From: Limnoperna fortunei
Taxonomy: Eukaryota > Mollusca > Bivalvia > Mytilida > Modiolidae
Direction of reading: 5' to 3'
Assembly: GCA_944474755.1 (NCBI GenBank)
Contig: OX104112.1
Span: forward strand, 18,998,273-19,062,272
Length of the DNA: 64,000 nt
The notes beneath the pieces are model-generated. The model was not told the origin of the DNA and did not search any database. It worked only from the letters and a program-made list of their open reading frames with translations. Below are positions 13,032-26,262 of this stretch, piece by piece. The first letter of the stretch is position 1. Every line of letters starts with the position of its first letter. A program made the position numbers and the translations under genes.

Positions 13032-13825
13032 CTAATGTTGTATTTTAACCGAATTTGATCAATAATCTGGGATGTAAATTCTATCTTGTCGACATCCTTA
13101 AATTTTTCGGGTTCATGTACAGCAAAAACCTCCGAGAGGCCTTCGAATTGTGCTCTTAGCGACTGTTCAACAACAAGAAAACTAATGTCATGCTTTTGAT
13201 TCAGGCTTTGAGCTAGATTCCTGGTTGTTTCTGTGTATTCCTTGTGTGATTTTTCTAATTTTAAAACATCAACTTCTAGTTGTTGTTGTTCAAGCACGCT
13301 AAATTCAGTTGCTTCGTTAATGTTTTCATCCGTAACAAAATCTATTATTTTATGGAATTCTGATGCCAAAATGCGAATATTTCCCACGTATTGCTCACAT
13401 CTTTCCTTTATTCTGGGTTGCTTTGTAGACTTCACATCTTCAATGGACCTTGATATATTATTTATTTTCGCCTGCAAGCCTGTTACCTTCTGTTGAATAA
13501 CTATCCGTTTGCTGTTTGCGGCTTCTTCAATGCTATGGAATGAATGACCTTTGTGCACCGATGTGATGCAAACAAGGCAGACGAGACATTCACACGTCTC
13601 ACAAAAAAGAACAAAGTCCTTATCGTGAATTTTGCAGGAAATGTTTGAACTCAAAATTGTCCGATCGTCTGTGCTGGCTTCAGTTACAGAATGACTCTTT
13701 GTGACTTGAATCGTCCCATGACATGTTCGACAGGGTTTGCACATGACTTGCTGACATTCATTACAAAAGTATACGCCTGAATATTCCTCACAAACGTCAC
13801 ATTTCCTTAACGTACTATGTGCCAT
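13032..13825 (-). CDS. TRIM-like protein exon: double B-box and coiled coil, no RING
   Basis: The exon encodes about 264 residues. The start at 13825 is preferred because it has A at -3 and G at +4 and lies next to the first zinc ligands; an in-frame ATG at 13897 would add 24 residues. Residues 9-45 form a B-box-1-like finger (Cys 9, 12, 21, 24, 29, 32, 35, His 45). Residues 64-94 form a canonical B-box 2 (C64-x2-H67-x7-C75-x2-C78-x4-C83-x2-C86, His 91, His 94). Residues ~103-260 are predicted coiled coil. There is no RING, so no E3 activity is claimed from what is visible. B-box/coiled-coil proteins of this type are expanded in bivalves and usually act as cytosolic scaffolds or in innate defence; a role here is inference. 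The frame runs to a stop at 13028-13030, but that TAA lies inside the donor ATTAG/GTAAGT, so the mRNA probably splices on to further exons such as 4963-5118. Confidence 0.85.
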
Positions 13826-13897
13826 ATTTGTTAATATAAACCCGAAAATAAAAAAAGAACACGATTTTTCACTACTGGGTATTAAATCAATACACAT

Positions 13898-14639
13898 AAA
13901 CTATTATATCATGTTTGAAACAAGTAATGCCATGAAGTGTCATGCAAATATAGATAAATAATTCGATAGCAAATGACGTTTCTAGCTTTCTAATCAGTTT
14001 TAAATGTTAACATACTTTACATTACAAACTATTTAAAGTTATAAAGTTAACCTACAAATAGTACGCATCTGACCTCAACTGCGTAAATTGCTATGGATTA
14101 TTCGAATAGCCTAATTTTAAAAATCCCACAACTTTTATACAGAAGCGTATTAGAAACACATTATGTTTGTTCTATTTTTATTTTATAATTTGTCGACTTT
14201 AATCTTGACAACTCCAAATTGTTTATGGAAACTTATTCTTGGAATCTTGAACTTTAATTTTGGAAATTCAAATTTTAATTTGTAATGATCGACGTATCAA
14301 CTTTAGTCTTTAAATTGTCAACTTTAATCTTTGAATTATTGATTTTACTCTTGTAATTAATAACAAAATTTGTAATTCGTCCGGCTCCCTTCCTTTACAT
14401 TTTTTCGTATCTAGGGCAAGCATCCATTTTGGGGAAACATGAATAAGTAAAGGGAAGATTTATATAAGATTTTCCCATATTAAGGTCAATAAATCCAAGA
14501 ATAAAGTTAAAATTTCCACGATAAAACATAGAATTTCAATATGCCAAAAAAGAACATTTCAAATTACCAGTTCAAACAACAGACAAAGTAAATCTTTTCT
14601 TCAAATAAATTCTTCAAGCAGTCCGAAAAAGTTAATAAA
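13898..14639. other. gene-free; low-order repeat at 14190-14370
   Basis: Upstream flank of the B-box exon. Around 14190-14370 the phrase ACTTTAATCTT/TAGTCTT followed by an AATT-rich stretch recurs several times, a degenerate short tandem repeat. No promoter motif could be placed with confidence. Confidence 0.45.
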
Positions 14640-14895
14640 ATACTAGTTCTAATTCAAATTCTTCAAATTCTAATAAAAACTGGAATCAAAAAGGTGATCG
14701 TACTCCAAAACTGCTTCGGGATCCCATTAAGGTCCACAACAGGTTTGGTAGTCTAGATTATATAGACACTCTTTTCTGGGGCGATCCCATGGATACACTA
14801 CACCCAGATACTGGATCTAAAAGTACATTCGCCAGTAGAAACCGGCGGAATAGCCCCAAACAAACCGTCAACTATTTCTCTATTCGCAGACCATA

Positions 14896-15480
14896 ATGGG
14901 TACTATAATGCAATGGAATTGTCAAGGTCTTAAGATTATTTTTTTTTGAAATTACATGATTAGTTCAAGCCTTTATTCCTGTTGTATTTTGTCTCCAAGA
15001 ATCCTACCTAGAACGAAGTGATAACATATCTTTAAAAAACTACTATATATACGGCACATGTGTAAACGAGAATGATAGAGCTGCTGGCTCTACCAATATG
15101 GTTAATGATCAAGTTTTACACAGCCCTGTAGACACTGATCTTCAGGCTGTAGCTGTAAGGATGCCTTTAGATAAAACGATTACTACCACAACCTTTAATG
15201 GGGCAGTAAGACAATAACGATAAAGGAAAAATTATTGAAATCGTAATAAATCATGAAGATCTGTCCATTTTTAATGATGGAACTAGTACATATTTACATC
15301 TTTTGAATGGAATATATTCGGCAATTGATCTAACATTAGCAGATAGTTCTCTCTTGCCATATTTTTAACGGAAAGTCCATGACGATCTCTGTGGCAGTGA
15401 TCACTTTCCTACAAAATTGGAATCTTTGCACTCTTCAAACACAGAATGAGTCGCACCGTATAAATTTAACAAAGCCAATT
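14896..15480 (+). pseudogene. retrotransposon endonuclease remnant
   Basis: In one frame near the start it reads MGTIMQWNCQGL and then, after a frame break, FCLQESYLE. These are the first two conserved blocks of APE-type endonucleases, including the catalytic Glu. Further on AVAVRMPLDKTITTTTF follows. Stops and frameshifts interrupt it repeatedly, so it is inactive. It belongs to the element at 14640-18300. Confidence 0.75.
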
Positions 15481-15813
15481 GGCCTCTATTTGAACAATTC
15501 TGTATAGAGCGACTTACCTCGGATACTTTTGACGCTATTTCTGATCCATATTTACCATTCAATGAAACACTCTATTTGATTGTTGATGAAACCATTCCTA
15601 AGACCTCGACAATCCAAACCGTCCTAGAAAACCATGATTTGATGACAGCTGTGAGGATGCTATTAAAGACCGGAAAAGGGGCCGAACAACGCTTTAATAT
15701 TAATTAGTCTTAACAAATTCCGACTTTTTCGTGCGAAAGCTCGCTAGGTAACAAAATAAAGAAGACGCACCTCTTGGCGTAATTTTGTTTCTAAATTAAA
15801 TGGCCATAGCACT

Positions 15814-17060
15814 ATGAATAAAATTTGGAAGATGATTCGTAAAATTAAAGGTAAAAACATTAAAGCAAATGTCCATCATTTAAAGGATGGACAAGACTTG
15901 TTAACATCTGAGTCAGATATATCTAACAAATGGGCCGAAACATTTGCAAAACACTCCGCCGCTGTAAATTATCATCCTGGTTTTCAGCGGACCAAAATTC
16001 AAAAAGAAAAGTCTCATTTTTATTTCCGGTCAAAAAGCATAGAAGATTACAATAAACCATTTTCTTTGGAAGAGCTAAACATTTCGTTAAACAAATCCCA
16101 CGAAACAGCATGTGGTGCAGATGATACACATAATGCTTAAACATCTGCCACAATCTTCTCTCCAGTTCCTTCTAAATCTCCACAACAACATTTTGGAAAC
16201 GGTTCCATCCATTCTGAAAATGGCTAATGTTATGCCTATTTCAACGCGAGGAAAAGATCACGCAGAAGCGTTTAGGTATCGGCCTTTAGCGGTCACAAGC
16301 TGTCTTTGTAAAATCATGGAACGGATAATCAATGATCGCCTTGTCTGGTTTTTAAAATCAAACACCCTTTTGTCTAATATCTAATGTGGATTCAGACCAG
16401 GGCGGCATACCCTAGATCATCTTGTACGTTTTGAAACATATATAAAAACGCATTTGCCAAAAATGAACATATTGTGTCTATCTTTTTCGATTTAGAAAAA
16501 AGCATATGACACAACATGGAAATACGGTATTTTCAAAGATCTTTTTGATATGGAAGAGCTAAACAAAGGTAAACTTCCTACCTTTATATCAAACTTTGTA
16601 TCTGACAAAAAATTTTAAAGATATGGTCTACATTATCTGACCATTTTGAACAGGAAATGGGTGTCCCCAGGGAAGCATCTTTTCGGTAACTTTATTTAGT
16701 ATTAAGATTAATAGCCTTGCTCAAGTTTTAAAAGATAATATTTATAGTTCTCTGTACTTTGAAGACTTCCTCATATGTAATAGAGGAAAACACATGACTA
16801 ATATCGAACATCTACAGCATGTTATATTTAAATACAATAGAGAAATGAGCAATGCAAAATGGTTTTAATTTATCCCCTTCCAAAACCGCCGAGATGCATT
16901 TTTGTAATAAACGAAAGATGCATCCTGTTTCCAACTTAGCATTATACCATAATCCCATTAAAATTGTAAAAAAACTACTTTTCGAACTTTCATATTTGAT
17001 TCAAGGCTAGCGTTTCTACCCCATATCAAAATATTAAACAAATAAATGCCTTAAAGCATT
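15814..17060 (+). pseudogene. retrotransposon reverse transcriptase remnant
   Basis: In pieces across frames one can read a linker (15814-16140), a block with AFRYRPLAVTSCLCKIMERII (16250-16340), then CGFRPGRHTLDHLV, FFDLEK followed by a one-base insertion in an A run (~16500), GVPQGS (~16660) and LYFEDFLICNRG (~16750). The last is the catalytic Tyr-x-Asp-Asp block with its first Asp replaced by Glu. With the frameshift in the preceding Asp block, this copy cannot be active. It is a typical 5'-to-3' decay of a LINE copy. Confidence 0.85.
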
Positions 17061-17389
17061 AGATATTTTAAAAGTCGTATCCACCACAGACTGGGTGCTG
17101 CATGATATGTTTTACTGAGTCTTTACAGATCGCTGGTTCGATCGGAATTGGATTACGGTTGCTTTATTTATGGTTCTGTTCTGTTCGCAAGTCATACCAT
17201 CAAGGATTGCAACTATGTATTGGAGCGTGTAGAACCTCACTTGTAAATAGTTTGTATGCAGAAGCAAACGAGCCTTCTTTATATCAAAGAAGAATCAGGT
17301 TCGCTTTGTAATATGGAACCAAATTGAAGGTTTATCCGTGCAACCCGGCCCACGAATGTGTTTTCAATCCTCTTTACGAAAATTCAACC

Positions 17390-17960
17390 TTTTGACATCA
17401 CAATAAAATCTCATTTGACCAATTCTGGTATAAATTTAGATGAAATTGCTGCTTTTGAAATTCCAAATAACCCAACATGGTTAAACCCAAAGCGGTTTAT
17501 AGTTTTGACCTTAGAAACCATAAAAAGTTTAACACAAACCTTCAATTATTCAACAACACTTTACATTAATAAAATCTCACTATCCTGACAATTCTGTAAC
17601 TGATACAGATCAATCAAAGGACGGCAATAAAGTTGCATCGGTCGCTGTCTTTGGAGAGCGTGTTGAAACTTGCCGTCTTTCTTTTGCTTCTTCTATATTT
17701 AGTGCAGAAGCGCAAGCTATCCTTATTGCACTACAAATTATTGCTTCTTCAGAGGGGGAGTAAATTTATTATCTGATACGATACTGCTAAAATTAAAAAT
17801 CCATTTATTTTAAAAATAATTATAAATCGTTGACAACTTAAGTAAAAGAGGTTGTGTTCTTCTTGATACCAGGACGACACATAGTGATGTTTTAACTAAA
17901 AAACCACGACCCAAATGTGTGCAATGCAACACACCATACAAAATTAAGCATGTTTTGATG
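17390..17960 (+). pseudogene. retrotransposon RNase H remnant
   Basis: After a stretch resembling the RT-RNase H linker (17358-17588), 17590-17760 reads TDQSKDGNKVASVAVF and then SSIFSAEAQAILIALQII, the first Asp and Glu blocks of a LINE-encoded RNase H. Text up to 17960 (LLDTRTTHSDVLTKKP, then a degenerate Cys-containing segment) is the usual C-terminal end of such polyproteins. Stops interrupt it. Confidence 0.75.
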
Positions 17961-18300
17961 GACTTGTGGATGTGGTGCACATTCGGAAACGTTTCCATAA
18001 TGTAGATGCATTTTAACTCATTTAAAACTGTCACAGGCAACACAATTTTAAAGTATTTTAAATAAATTAATTTACATTGTAAAATTTGTATTGTAAAATT
18101 TAATGTGTTTGAGAATTTATTATACTTCATAATTGTTTCAATTACACTTTTTATCTATATATACTCTAATATTATTGTATCAGTTCACGTTGTAATTTTT
18201 AAGGACTGGATGTTCTAATAATGAAATTATAACAATTTTCACGTACTGAGTATAGCTGAAATATTGCTTACTGAACGTAAAACAACAATCAACCAATCAA

Positions 18301-18836
18301 TCGTTTAACAATACAGTTGATGGTAGAATGAACGTGCTTAGCCGAAAATAAGTAACAAAAGAATATGTGAAAAATGGGCAGTAAAAACATTGGATATCTT
18401 ACAGGCGTATTGAGAAAAGTGGTCGTGAAGTAGGATGCGGACCTTTTTAGCTTTTTAACTGAGCACGCGCGTTTTCAATTGTTATCTTTTCTTTAACTGC
18501 AAAGTTAGCTGAAGCATTATGGTAGGTGAATGGTTTGGATGAATCTCTTAAAGGTTTATGCTTGTTTATTTAATCGTACATCCAATATGGCTGTCATTGT
18601 AGTAATCAGTTATACATAGAGACCTTTATAAAATTGTTTTAAATGACTTTTTATCTGCATTTTTGAAACAAATTGAAAACAAATAGCAATATACATTTGA
18701 TGATCTCAACAAAGATAGTGTTATTTATGCCGTAGAAAATGGAAAATTACGTTATTTAGTTTAACTTCTTCAGTGCATATAAAAATTGATTGAGCCATAC
18801 AGGCTCTTAGGAACCTCTGATTATTAAAATAGTAAG
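18301..18836. other. gene-free
   Basis: AT-rich flank of the retrotransposon. No gene, no recognised repeat. Confidence 0.5.
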
Positions 18837-18975
18837 CTAGAGTGCGCGGTGAAAACTCCGGATCTTGGCAGAACAACTGGAATTCTTGTTAATTAAGTTT
18901 GGAGAAATGCACACCCTTTCCGCAGTTAGGTTTAAACCCGCAACCTAAAAGTCCACGTGATCCAAGGGAAAGTTA
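18837..18975 (-). mobile_element. SINE remnant, antisense
   Basis: In reverse complement it carries the order of the full-length SINE at 34600-34833: a tRNA-like B-box (GGGTTTAAACC), the CTCCAAACTTAATTAACAAG block and an AGTTGTTCTGCCAAGATCCGG-like core. Strongly diverged, both ends eroded. Confidence 0.6.
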
Positions 18976-21900
18976 TTATATTTTATGAAAAAAAGATTAA
19001 AGCCGTTTTAAAAAGATTCCCCAAAAATAGGGACGGACCAGTTTAGCTTTGTGATAGAAAAAATGTATGAAAAGTTGAAGCGGGAACACTAGCGGCCTTG
19101 ACAATGATACTGTTTAAAATGCTAGTGACAACGAAATTCATCTTTACATTACAGAGGCAATAGCATTATATTAATTTGTTCTATCATTTGAGTTTTTAAA
19201 TAGACTAAAGAGTGACAAAAGCCTGAATTAGATAGAAATATGTTTTTCTCGTTTCTAAATAATTATTAAGGACAAATATAAATCACTGCTTGACAGTACA
19301 ATTTATCGAAAGTTTTGTTTATTCGTTTTCGTGATGGTTTCTTCATGTTTGATAAGTTTCATTGGTGTTTTTAATAGAAATACCAGGACTAAGGGACAAT
19401 AACAAATTTCCATAACAGTATTTCAAGATTATAGCGACTGCAGTCTTAGCGTACTAGGGTCTGAATGATGCGGAAATCTTTTTGTCGGCGAGAGTGGGGG
19501 CCTCCATAGCAAAACACTGGCTGGATTCTAGTCGAAGGGTTGAGAACAAGCGAATCCCACCGAACGATTCGTGTAATTACACGTTGCTTGGCTACACCAC
19601 AAATATAAGATGAATGCTTTACGGTAGAATGATAGAATGATCATGTAATCTATATGAACACTTACTTAATTATTTGTATGTAGCACATCGGGAAATTTTT
19701 TAACCCAAGATAGTACATATATAAAGAAAATACACGTATGTTAGGGATTTCAAATTAGCAAACTTTAACACTATAAATATTTTTATTGAAATATTAAAAG
19801 CTTAAAAACAATTAAAGAGCGTGTCTGATATCTTGTCAAAGTAATTAAAAACTGATTATTTCAACCAAAATTTTCGTTCATTTATGCGGCACGGGGTATA
19901 CTTTATTTACTAGTAATGAAATTTTTACAACGTACACAAACAAAACATTTGATTGATTGAATTAATTATTGATTGATCGGCCTTACTTAAAAGATCAGCA
20001 TCATTACAACGGTTTTCATGAAAGAAACATCAACAAGGAAATCAAATGTACATGTATACATATACAAATTGTATCGTATCGATAGTCCAAACTATGCCGA
20101 ATTATTATTAACTACTATAGTGGCAGAAAAGTCTTGTCCTGCCAATCTTTGACAAACACCTTAGCTTTCAAAGTCGAGAGATGAATCTAGGGCATAGCTT
20201 TATATACGATATCCCGCCTTGACGTGCACATAAAGCTATGCGGACAAAAAATGTGTGTGCTTAAAGTATTTTCAGTTGGAAAAAACGATCAATTTAATTT
20301 ACTAAGATAAATCAGTAGTGATTAAGTAGGTTTCTTATAAACTTTAGAATGACCAATTATCAGTTAGATTTAAACGGGTTCAATTAATTACCTGTAGTCT
20401 CGCATTTTTCTACTTAGAAAATCAGTATAGTTTAAGTTAGATAAAAGTGGGGTTGAAGTATTGCTATTAATAAAGGTTAAAATTAAGCGGTAATTATACA
20501 TGCCGCGTAAATACTGCTTTTTACAACAGCGGATTATATGCAGATAATAATCGGCATTACAGCTACACTGTCGCTTCCAAATTTTCTTGGTGTGTCTTAC
20601 GGCCAATACAGTAATGATTTTTTTCATGGGAATACATAACAAAAACAAAGGAATGCGTCAAGAAGTAACACAAGATTTCGAGATAAAATACGTATGTTCT
20701 TTTATCCAACCAAATGCCATTCTAAATGCCATTCCGAATTTCTTTAATTTTCATTTAATTTTAGTAAACTAATATGGTGAAAACAATTGTGGTCTAGGGC
20801 CTTATCACCCGTAGTTAATCGATCATCTACAAACTTATATAATCTAGAATAACATCTTCCGTGTTGCATTAGTCTTTTTTTAGCCACACACTTTAATTTA
20901 ATTTAGAGCGTCTGGATTCAAAATAGAGAACATAGTTGGTTTCCATATATAACATCTCCCACACGTTAGTTTCTGTTACTGAACGACTACATTTGTAGTC
21001 TGTCCAAGATGTTCGTAAAGAAAGAACAATGTATGCTAACAAATACACGGTATCTTCTTTATTTTGATATAGTCTATAAATGTATGCACTTTTAATAAAG
21101 TTTGACATAAAAAGTGCTGCGTTTGTGCGAGAGGCTTATCCGCCATCACCGATATACATCCTTGAGTCAATGGCGTCTTGCAATTTTTGTGGCAGAGGTA
21201 ATGGTGGATAACACAAAATACCAAGAATTAGTTGCGTGTAGATTGGATTCATCTAAAGTATGCTGCACCTTAAACTTGTCCTAAGAATTTGTTCGAATGA
21301 TATTCTTATTGGCTAAAGATTACTAAACGCTCCTACGAAGTGTATAAAAAAGTTATATAAAGTGTACACTTGAATAACTATACATAAATCAATGAATTAA
21401 ATAATTGATAATGAAATTTCAACCGGAGTGAGATGCAACGAGAACGAAAAAAAAATAAACAATACCATATCAATAAATTATTTAGACTTCAAGCAATTAT
21501 GCCTTTTAAGAAAATACGTTTAAAATTTCAAGTTAAGTGTCTTAAATACCTAATTGTATAATTGTTTTTAAACTTACTGGATTTTGTACTACTGACTAAT
21601 ACACAACCAATAAGAGTCTTGAACATCGTATTTCAGATTTGCGTCTTTAAAAAGTCGTAAAAACCATCAAATCCGTGTCCACACTGGTTTCTCTAATTAC
21701 AGTAGTTGTAAGATCAATCGGATCACTCGGTAATTGAAGGACATGGCCGAGAGATGTTTCGACAATATGGAACGAGACTTCAAAAGAAAAATTTCTCTAT
21801 AAATATGGTATTTTTTTGTAATTTTTGTTTGGCCTTTGTCTTGTTTTCGTGCTACTTTTTGGGGCTTGTTTGAGAAGAATGATCTTTGAAACATACTTTA

Positions 21901-23054
21901 AAATTTAACATTTGGTGAAATATGATGGATTAGGAGTAATTTGGTCTAGTGGAAAAAGATCAAATTAATTCCTGTTTTTAGAGTCTTTTGGACTTCATCC
22001 CTGTCGATAGAGAAGCTTTTAGAGCTTTAAAAACAGTTGTGTGGGCATTTTTTCTATACATTTTGCATATATTTTGGAAGTGGTATGGTACTTTCATACC
22101 ACTAAATGACATTCAAGAAACGAAGGTGAAATGTGTTTAATTAACATTATGGTGCATGTATAATAAACTAAGAGACGATATTAAAAGTATTGTTGTTCTA
22201 TTATGACAGATTCAAGTCAGTTGATTTGCAGACACCTTGTTGTGCATAATCTAGAAAATGACAGTGTGACGTAATTTCGAAAGTGTTGACAGATTTTTCT
22301 GGTTTTCCCGGACTAAAATTAGGGCCCTAAAATATAATTGTTTGTGGTAGCAAAATTATAACAACATGAGCCCACGCAGTCGAGACTAGAGTTGCACTAG
22401 ATAATTGGCAATACAATGTGTTTATTCTATTTTGCATTATAATTTTCAAATAAAATATGTCAAACCAAACCTTACATCGAAATGTATAGACTGCGTGTTT
22501 TGACTTTTCCAACTGCTTTTAAATTTTGGAATAAACGAACTACCTTAAGCATTCGGCCACCGAGGTCCTATTTTTTATATTTTTCTCATTGTTAAGTATA
22601 TGCTCAGTTATATTAGGTGATCTTGTTTACATGTGGCATTTTGTTCTTTTGTTCTTTTCTATTTTATTTTCCATATCAACGTGTATATTACATGCAATTC
22701 GATTAAACATTAAATTGTATTTTCACATTAATCGCATGTTTCAAATACACATATCGATATTGTCACTTGTCAAAATTGACATCTGCACATGCTTTTATCG
22801 ATATTCTGCATGTTGTTGATTGCATAAGTAAGATTGCGACTTTTATCTAAAACACTTCGTTACATAATTCTTCTGCCATTGGATAATAATAACTAAATAA
22901 CCAAGTCACAGAAAATAAGACGTATCTCGTTTCCTGTGTATTTTGCAACGCAGGCAGTTTTAATTATATTTTTAACCGTTTCAGTCTCATTAGTCTCATA
23001 GGTTGTTTAACGAAACTTTCCGTTATTGACAGTTATCATGGGGTTTAGTTTATA
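18976..23054. other. gene-free, two small hairpins
   Basis: No supportable gene. Two short perfect inverted repeats stand out: CATAGCTTTA at 20193 with its complement at 20231-20240, and AGTGGTATG/CATACCACT at 22079-22103 with a 7 nt loop. Neither sits next to a gene and no role is assigned. Confidence 0.5.
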
Positions 23055-23165
23055 TAGGAGAAAATCTTCGACCTGCGGTAGAAAACTGGCAATCTTTGCA
23101 AATTAAGATTGGAGTCGAGGACACTCTCCCAGCAGTGAGACTCCAACCCTCAAACTCAGAGATTA
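23055..23165 (-). mobile_element. SINE remnant, antisense
   Basis: In reverse complement: a GTCTCACTGCTGGGAGAGTG block, then TCGACTCCAATCTTAATTTG, then GCCAGTTTTCTACCGCAGGTC, matching the middle of the SINE at 34600-34833. Head and tail are missing. Confidence 0.75.
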
Positions 23166-25789
23166 TAGAAAGGTGACAAAAAATAGGTAACTAATTACAT
23201 GTACCACTCGTGTACATACTCCCTCATTTTCGTGTTGAGGATATTCTCAACCACGTCATTTGAAACAAGCTGAGAAATTGTTGCCCTCACAAAAACCACT
23301 ACGCCAGAAAATTACTAATTGAAGATAATTATGTCATGTTTAGGTGTATACTTTATATGTTAGTGTCTTTTATATCAACAAATCCCGTCTACACACATTT
23401 CGTCTCCTACAAATCTATTAACATGAGAACTTTGCCAGTTTCCTTATTTTTCAGTTAAAATTATGCGTTCTTCTAGACGTGAATCCACGGTATCAGCCAA
23501 TGAAATTCATCGTTAATAATGAGTTTGGCTTGATAATGAATGTTAAGCACTGAACGGACATGGGCATCAAGGTAGTTGACATGTGAAAGTTGACCCCGGA
23601 AATCTGGTTGACCAACACGTGTATATTATTGTGTTTTATTACTTTGTCTAAATTTGTATTCTTAAAAAAACTGTTATTTTCTAAGCTTTTCTTGTTAAAT
23701 GTATTGTTTGTTTGTTTAATTAGGTTAAACACCTTTAAGCTTTAGCAAAGATGAAAACTTGCCAGCTTTGTCTTTGGAAGTTGTAGTCGAGCACACCTAA
23801 AAGACGGTCTCAAAGCCCCAATTTACTGTTAAAGTAGCGTGAGCAATCTGTCTACAACAAACACACATGTGTGAGTAAATTATACGATTTTAAATTGCGC
23901 AGAGTGAATATTGAAAATATGATCGCAATTGCAGAAGAACGCATCATATTAAAACAGGTGCGCACGAGTTAAATCTCAATGCGTTTCGCCACGAGTGAAA
24001 ATATTTTTAACATTCACGATGCGCTATTGATTATCCTGTTTATTAAATGGACACATATTTAATATACATGTATCCTCGAAAACTTGGAGGAACCTCGCAT
24101 TGAATGTCTTTGAGCGTCACCAGCGACGTCGTTAATTAAGCACATACATTGTCACATCACTTTCTAGGGAGTAGAAGAACAATATTACATTTATTTTACA
24201 TGTGATTTAATGGAATTTATTTTACATGGAAATGTCGGTATTTCATCGCTGTCAATGTTATAACAATAACAAATAACTATCGATATGTCTTTCTTTAGCT
24301 AGTTTAATTACCTACTGTCACGTGGTCACATGTACTCCGGCAGTGATTGCAACTTGTCTTGTCATTTTTCAGCAACCACAATTTATAGCTTCGAAATATA
24401 TATTAAACAAACATAATGCAAGTCATTTCGACAGATATTGTAAACAAATATCAGAAAAAAGTTAAAAATAATATTTTTAAGAGTCCATGTTCATCTTTGT
24501 GAAATATTAACCCTCAATACAGTACGCAACGTAATTTTTGAACTTAGGTCAAGGATTTTATCCAGGAGTTCTGGCCACTTCCCAAATACAGTATAAATGA
24601 ACAATTGCTAAAAGTGGCGTTAAACTGCATTGAACCAAAAAAAAACCCCAATTTTTAAGGCTTGTAGTTGGCCCCATGTCATTGTCTTTACAATATCCGA
24701 AAGAGTACAAAGCCATCCGCTCAAGGGAAGATATAAAAACAAAGAAATCAAAGAAAATATCCGATATCATACAAGTAAATCGTGATCACCAACTAGATGG
24801 TGACACTCAATCGTACACGATATGAAAGAGAAATGACAGAGACTTTGGGATGGTATATGGCTAGACCACTTTTTGAAAATATAAAAAGGACCAAAGACAA
24901 TAACATGAGTGTTAAGTAATCTGTATCACCTCTTAATTACAAACAAACGTATTCATCCATACATGACCGATTTTCCTATTTTAAATTGGGATGTCTGAGC
25001 AAATGTGCTAATGCGCACTTATCTTTACTCTCTTGCAATTATCAATAATAACGCACGAAACACCATTTTGGCAAGTGTAAATTAGCGACGCTCTCGTTTC
25101 AGCGGTTCAGACAGGATTTCGGAAATTAAACAATAGAGTCTATCGGATCGATTTGAAAGTTGTTGGTTTAGGGGGGAATATGTGCTTTCATGCGTTTTGA
25201 TGAAAGCATTTGCGATAAAACACATATTAGTATAATATCTGTTCGCTACGCTTCGCTCGCAAAATACAAAATTTTGATAACTCGCGGAAGACGACCCTGA
25301 ATTTCTCAAAAATCATAATATGCAAAAACCTGTTGAACTGCTGGCTAATCCTCACATGTTAAGCAAACGTTAATGAATGGAGTCCAATAAATCGGACTTT
25401 GACTGAAAACTCAGTCAATAACTGTACACTATTTATCCGTACTTTTAAACACTAAGGCTGCAAGATTGAATCTAATTGTGTGCCTCGACTTTTTTTATTA
25501 ACCAGAATTGCACCCTGGTCAATAGAGTGTCACTATATTATACGTTTGAAATATTTAACGAGAACAGGTAACCTATTACTCATCTTCCGAGTGACACAAA
25601 GTAAAAATTGTTACAAGAACTGACTTGTTTAGAACTGGCAAAATAACGGGTATTGTGTAAAAACTGTAAGGTAAAAGGTGTAAATGCGCAGGCAACGATA
25701 TTTTTTCTAATTTATTTGAACTGAAATCAAGATGGTTAATTTATTTCTGTCAATCGAACAAAGTATATTAAAAGTTTGCTAAGAGTACG
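23166..25789. other. gene-free; SINE tail fragment at ~24560-24645
   Basis: The piece ACAATTGCTAAAAGTGGCGTTAAACTGC followed by an A-rich tail near 24600-24645 matches the 3' end of the same SINE family on the plus strand (longest run quoted in parts: AATTGCTAAAAGTGGCG, TTAAACTGC). The rest shows no gene. Confidence 0.5.
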
Positions 25790-26219
25790 GTCTGGCGGGG
25801 TTTCCATAGATGTATAACTGAATACACAGTAGTAGCACACACAACATAAAAAAAGTGATTAAAACATGCTTTCCATTATTGTATGCATATAAACCTACCA
25901 ATCTTGTGCAAAGTAGGCATAGCTTTAAAATACATTTCAATCATTATCTTTTTTAAAAATGCCAGAGAATGGAAAACAAAGTTGCTATTGTAAAATATTT
26001 AACATCAAATTAATCAATATGTTTTATATTCACCGTGTTATAAACAAATCAAATACGAAAAGAAACAGGATGATTTCCCGGACAATCCATTTATCCTTAC
26101 TTAGAAAACACAGATTGTATCGCAAATTGTGTCTTGTTTTCTTTCTCATTTTATTGTTTTTCATGTTATTATGTCTTTTTTTGACGCAAGTAGATATGAT
26201 ATGATAATGACAATGTTTA

Positions 26220-26262
26220 CAAAATTATTATTATTATTATAATTATTATTATCATCGTGTTA
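26220..26262. repeat. ATT trinucleotide microsatellite
   Basis: Interrupted (ATT)n run inside unit A. The aligned position in unit B has a shorter version (~39118-39130). Confidence 0.8.

Larger units (their letters stand above)
14640..18300 (+). mobile_element. dead non-LTR retrotransposon, Jockey/CR1-like with RNase H
   Basis: The order is ORF1 tail, apurinic-type endonuclease, reverse transcriptase, RNase H and a 3' UTR, all on the plus strand and all broken by stops and frameshifts. The ORF1 remnant (14640-14895) reads as a Ser/Asn-rich stretch then FWGDPMDTLHPD-type text. ORF2 would start at the ATG at 14896. The 3' end runs to about 18300, where a run of CAAT/CAAC-type short repeats (CAATCAACCAATCAATCG) ends it. 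No target duplication was identified. Superfamily by recalled motif resemblance only; Jockey is the best guess, because of the EN-RT-RNase H order and the QWNCQGL-type start. Confidence 0.85.

Noticed and set aside
19430..19610. tRNA-like or second SINE family (TAGCCAAGC-type box A on the minus strand)
   Set aside because: No convincing box B at the right distance and no second copy in the window.
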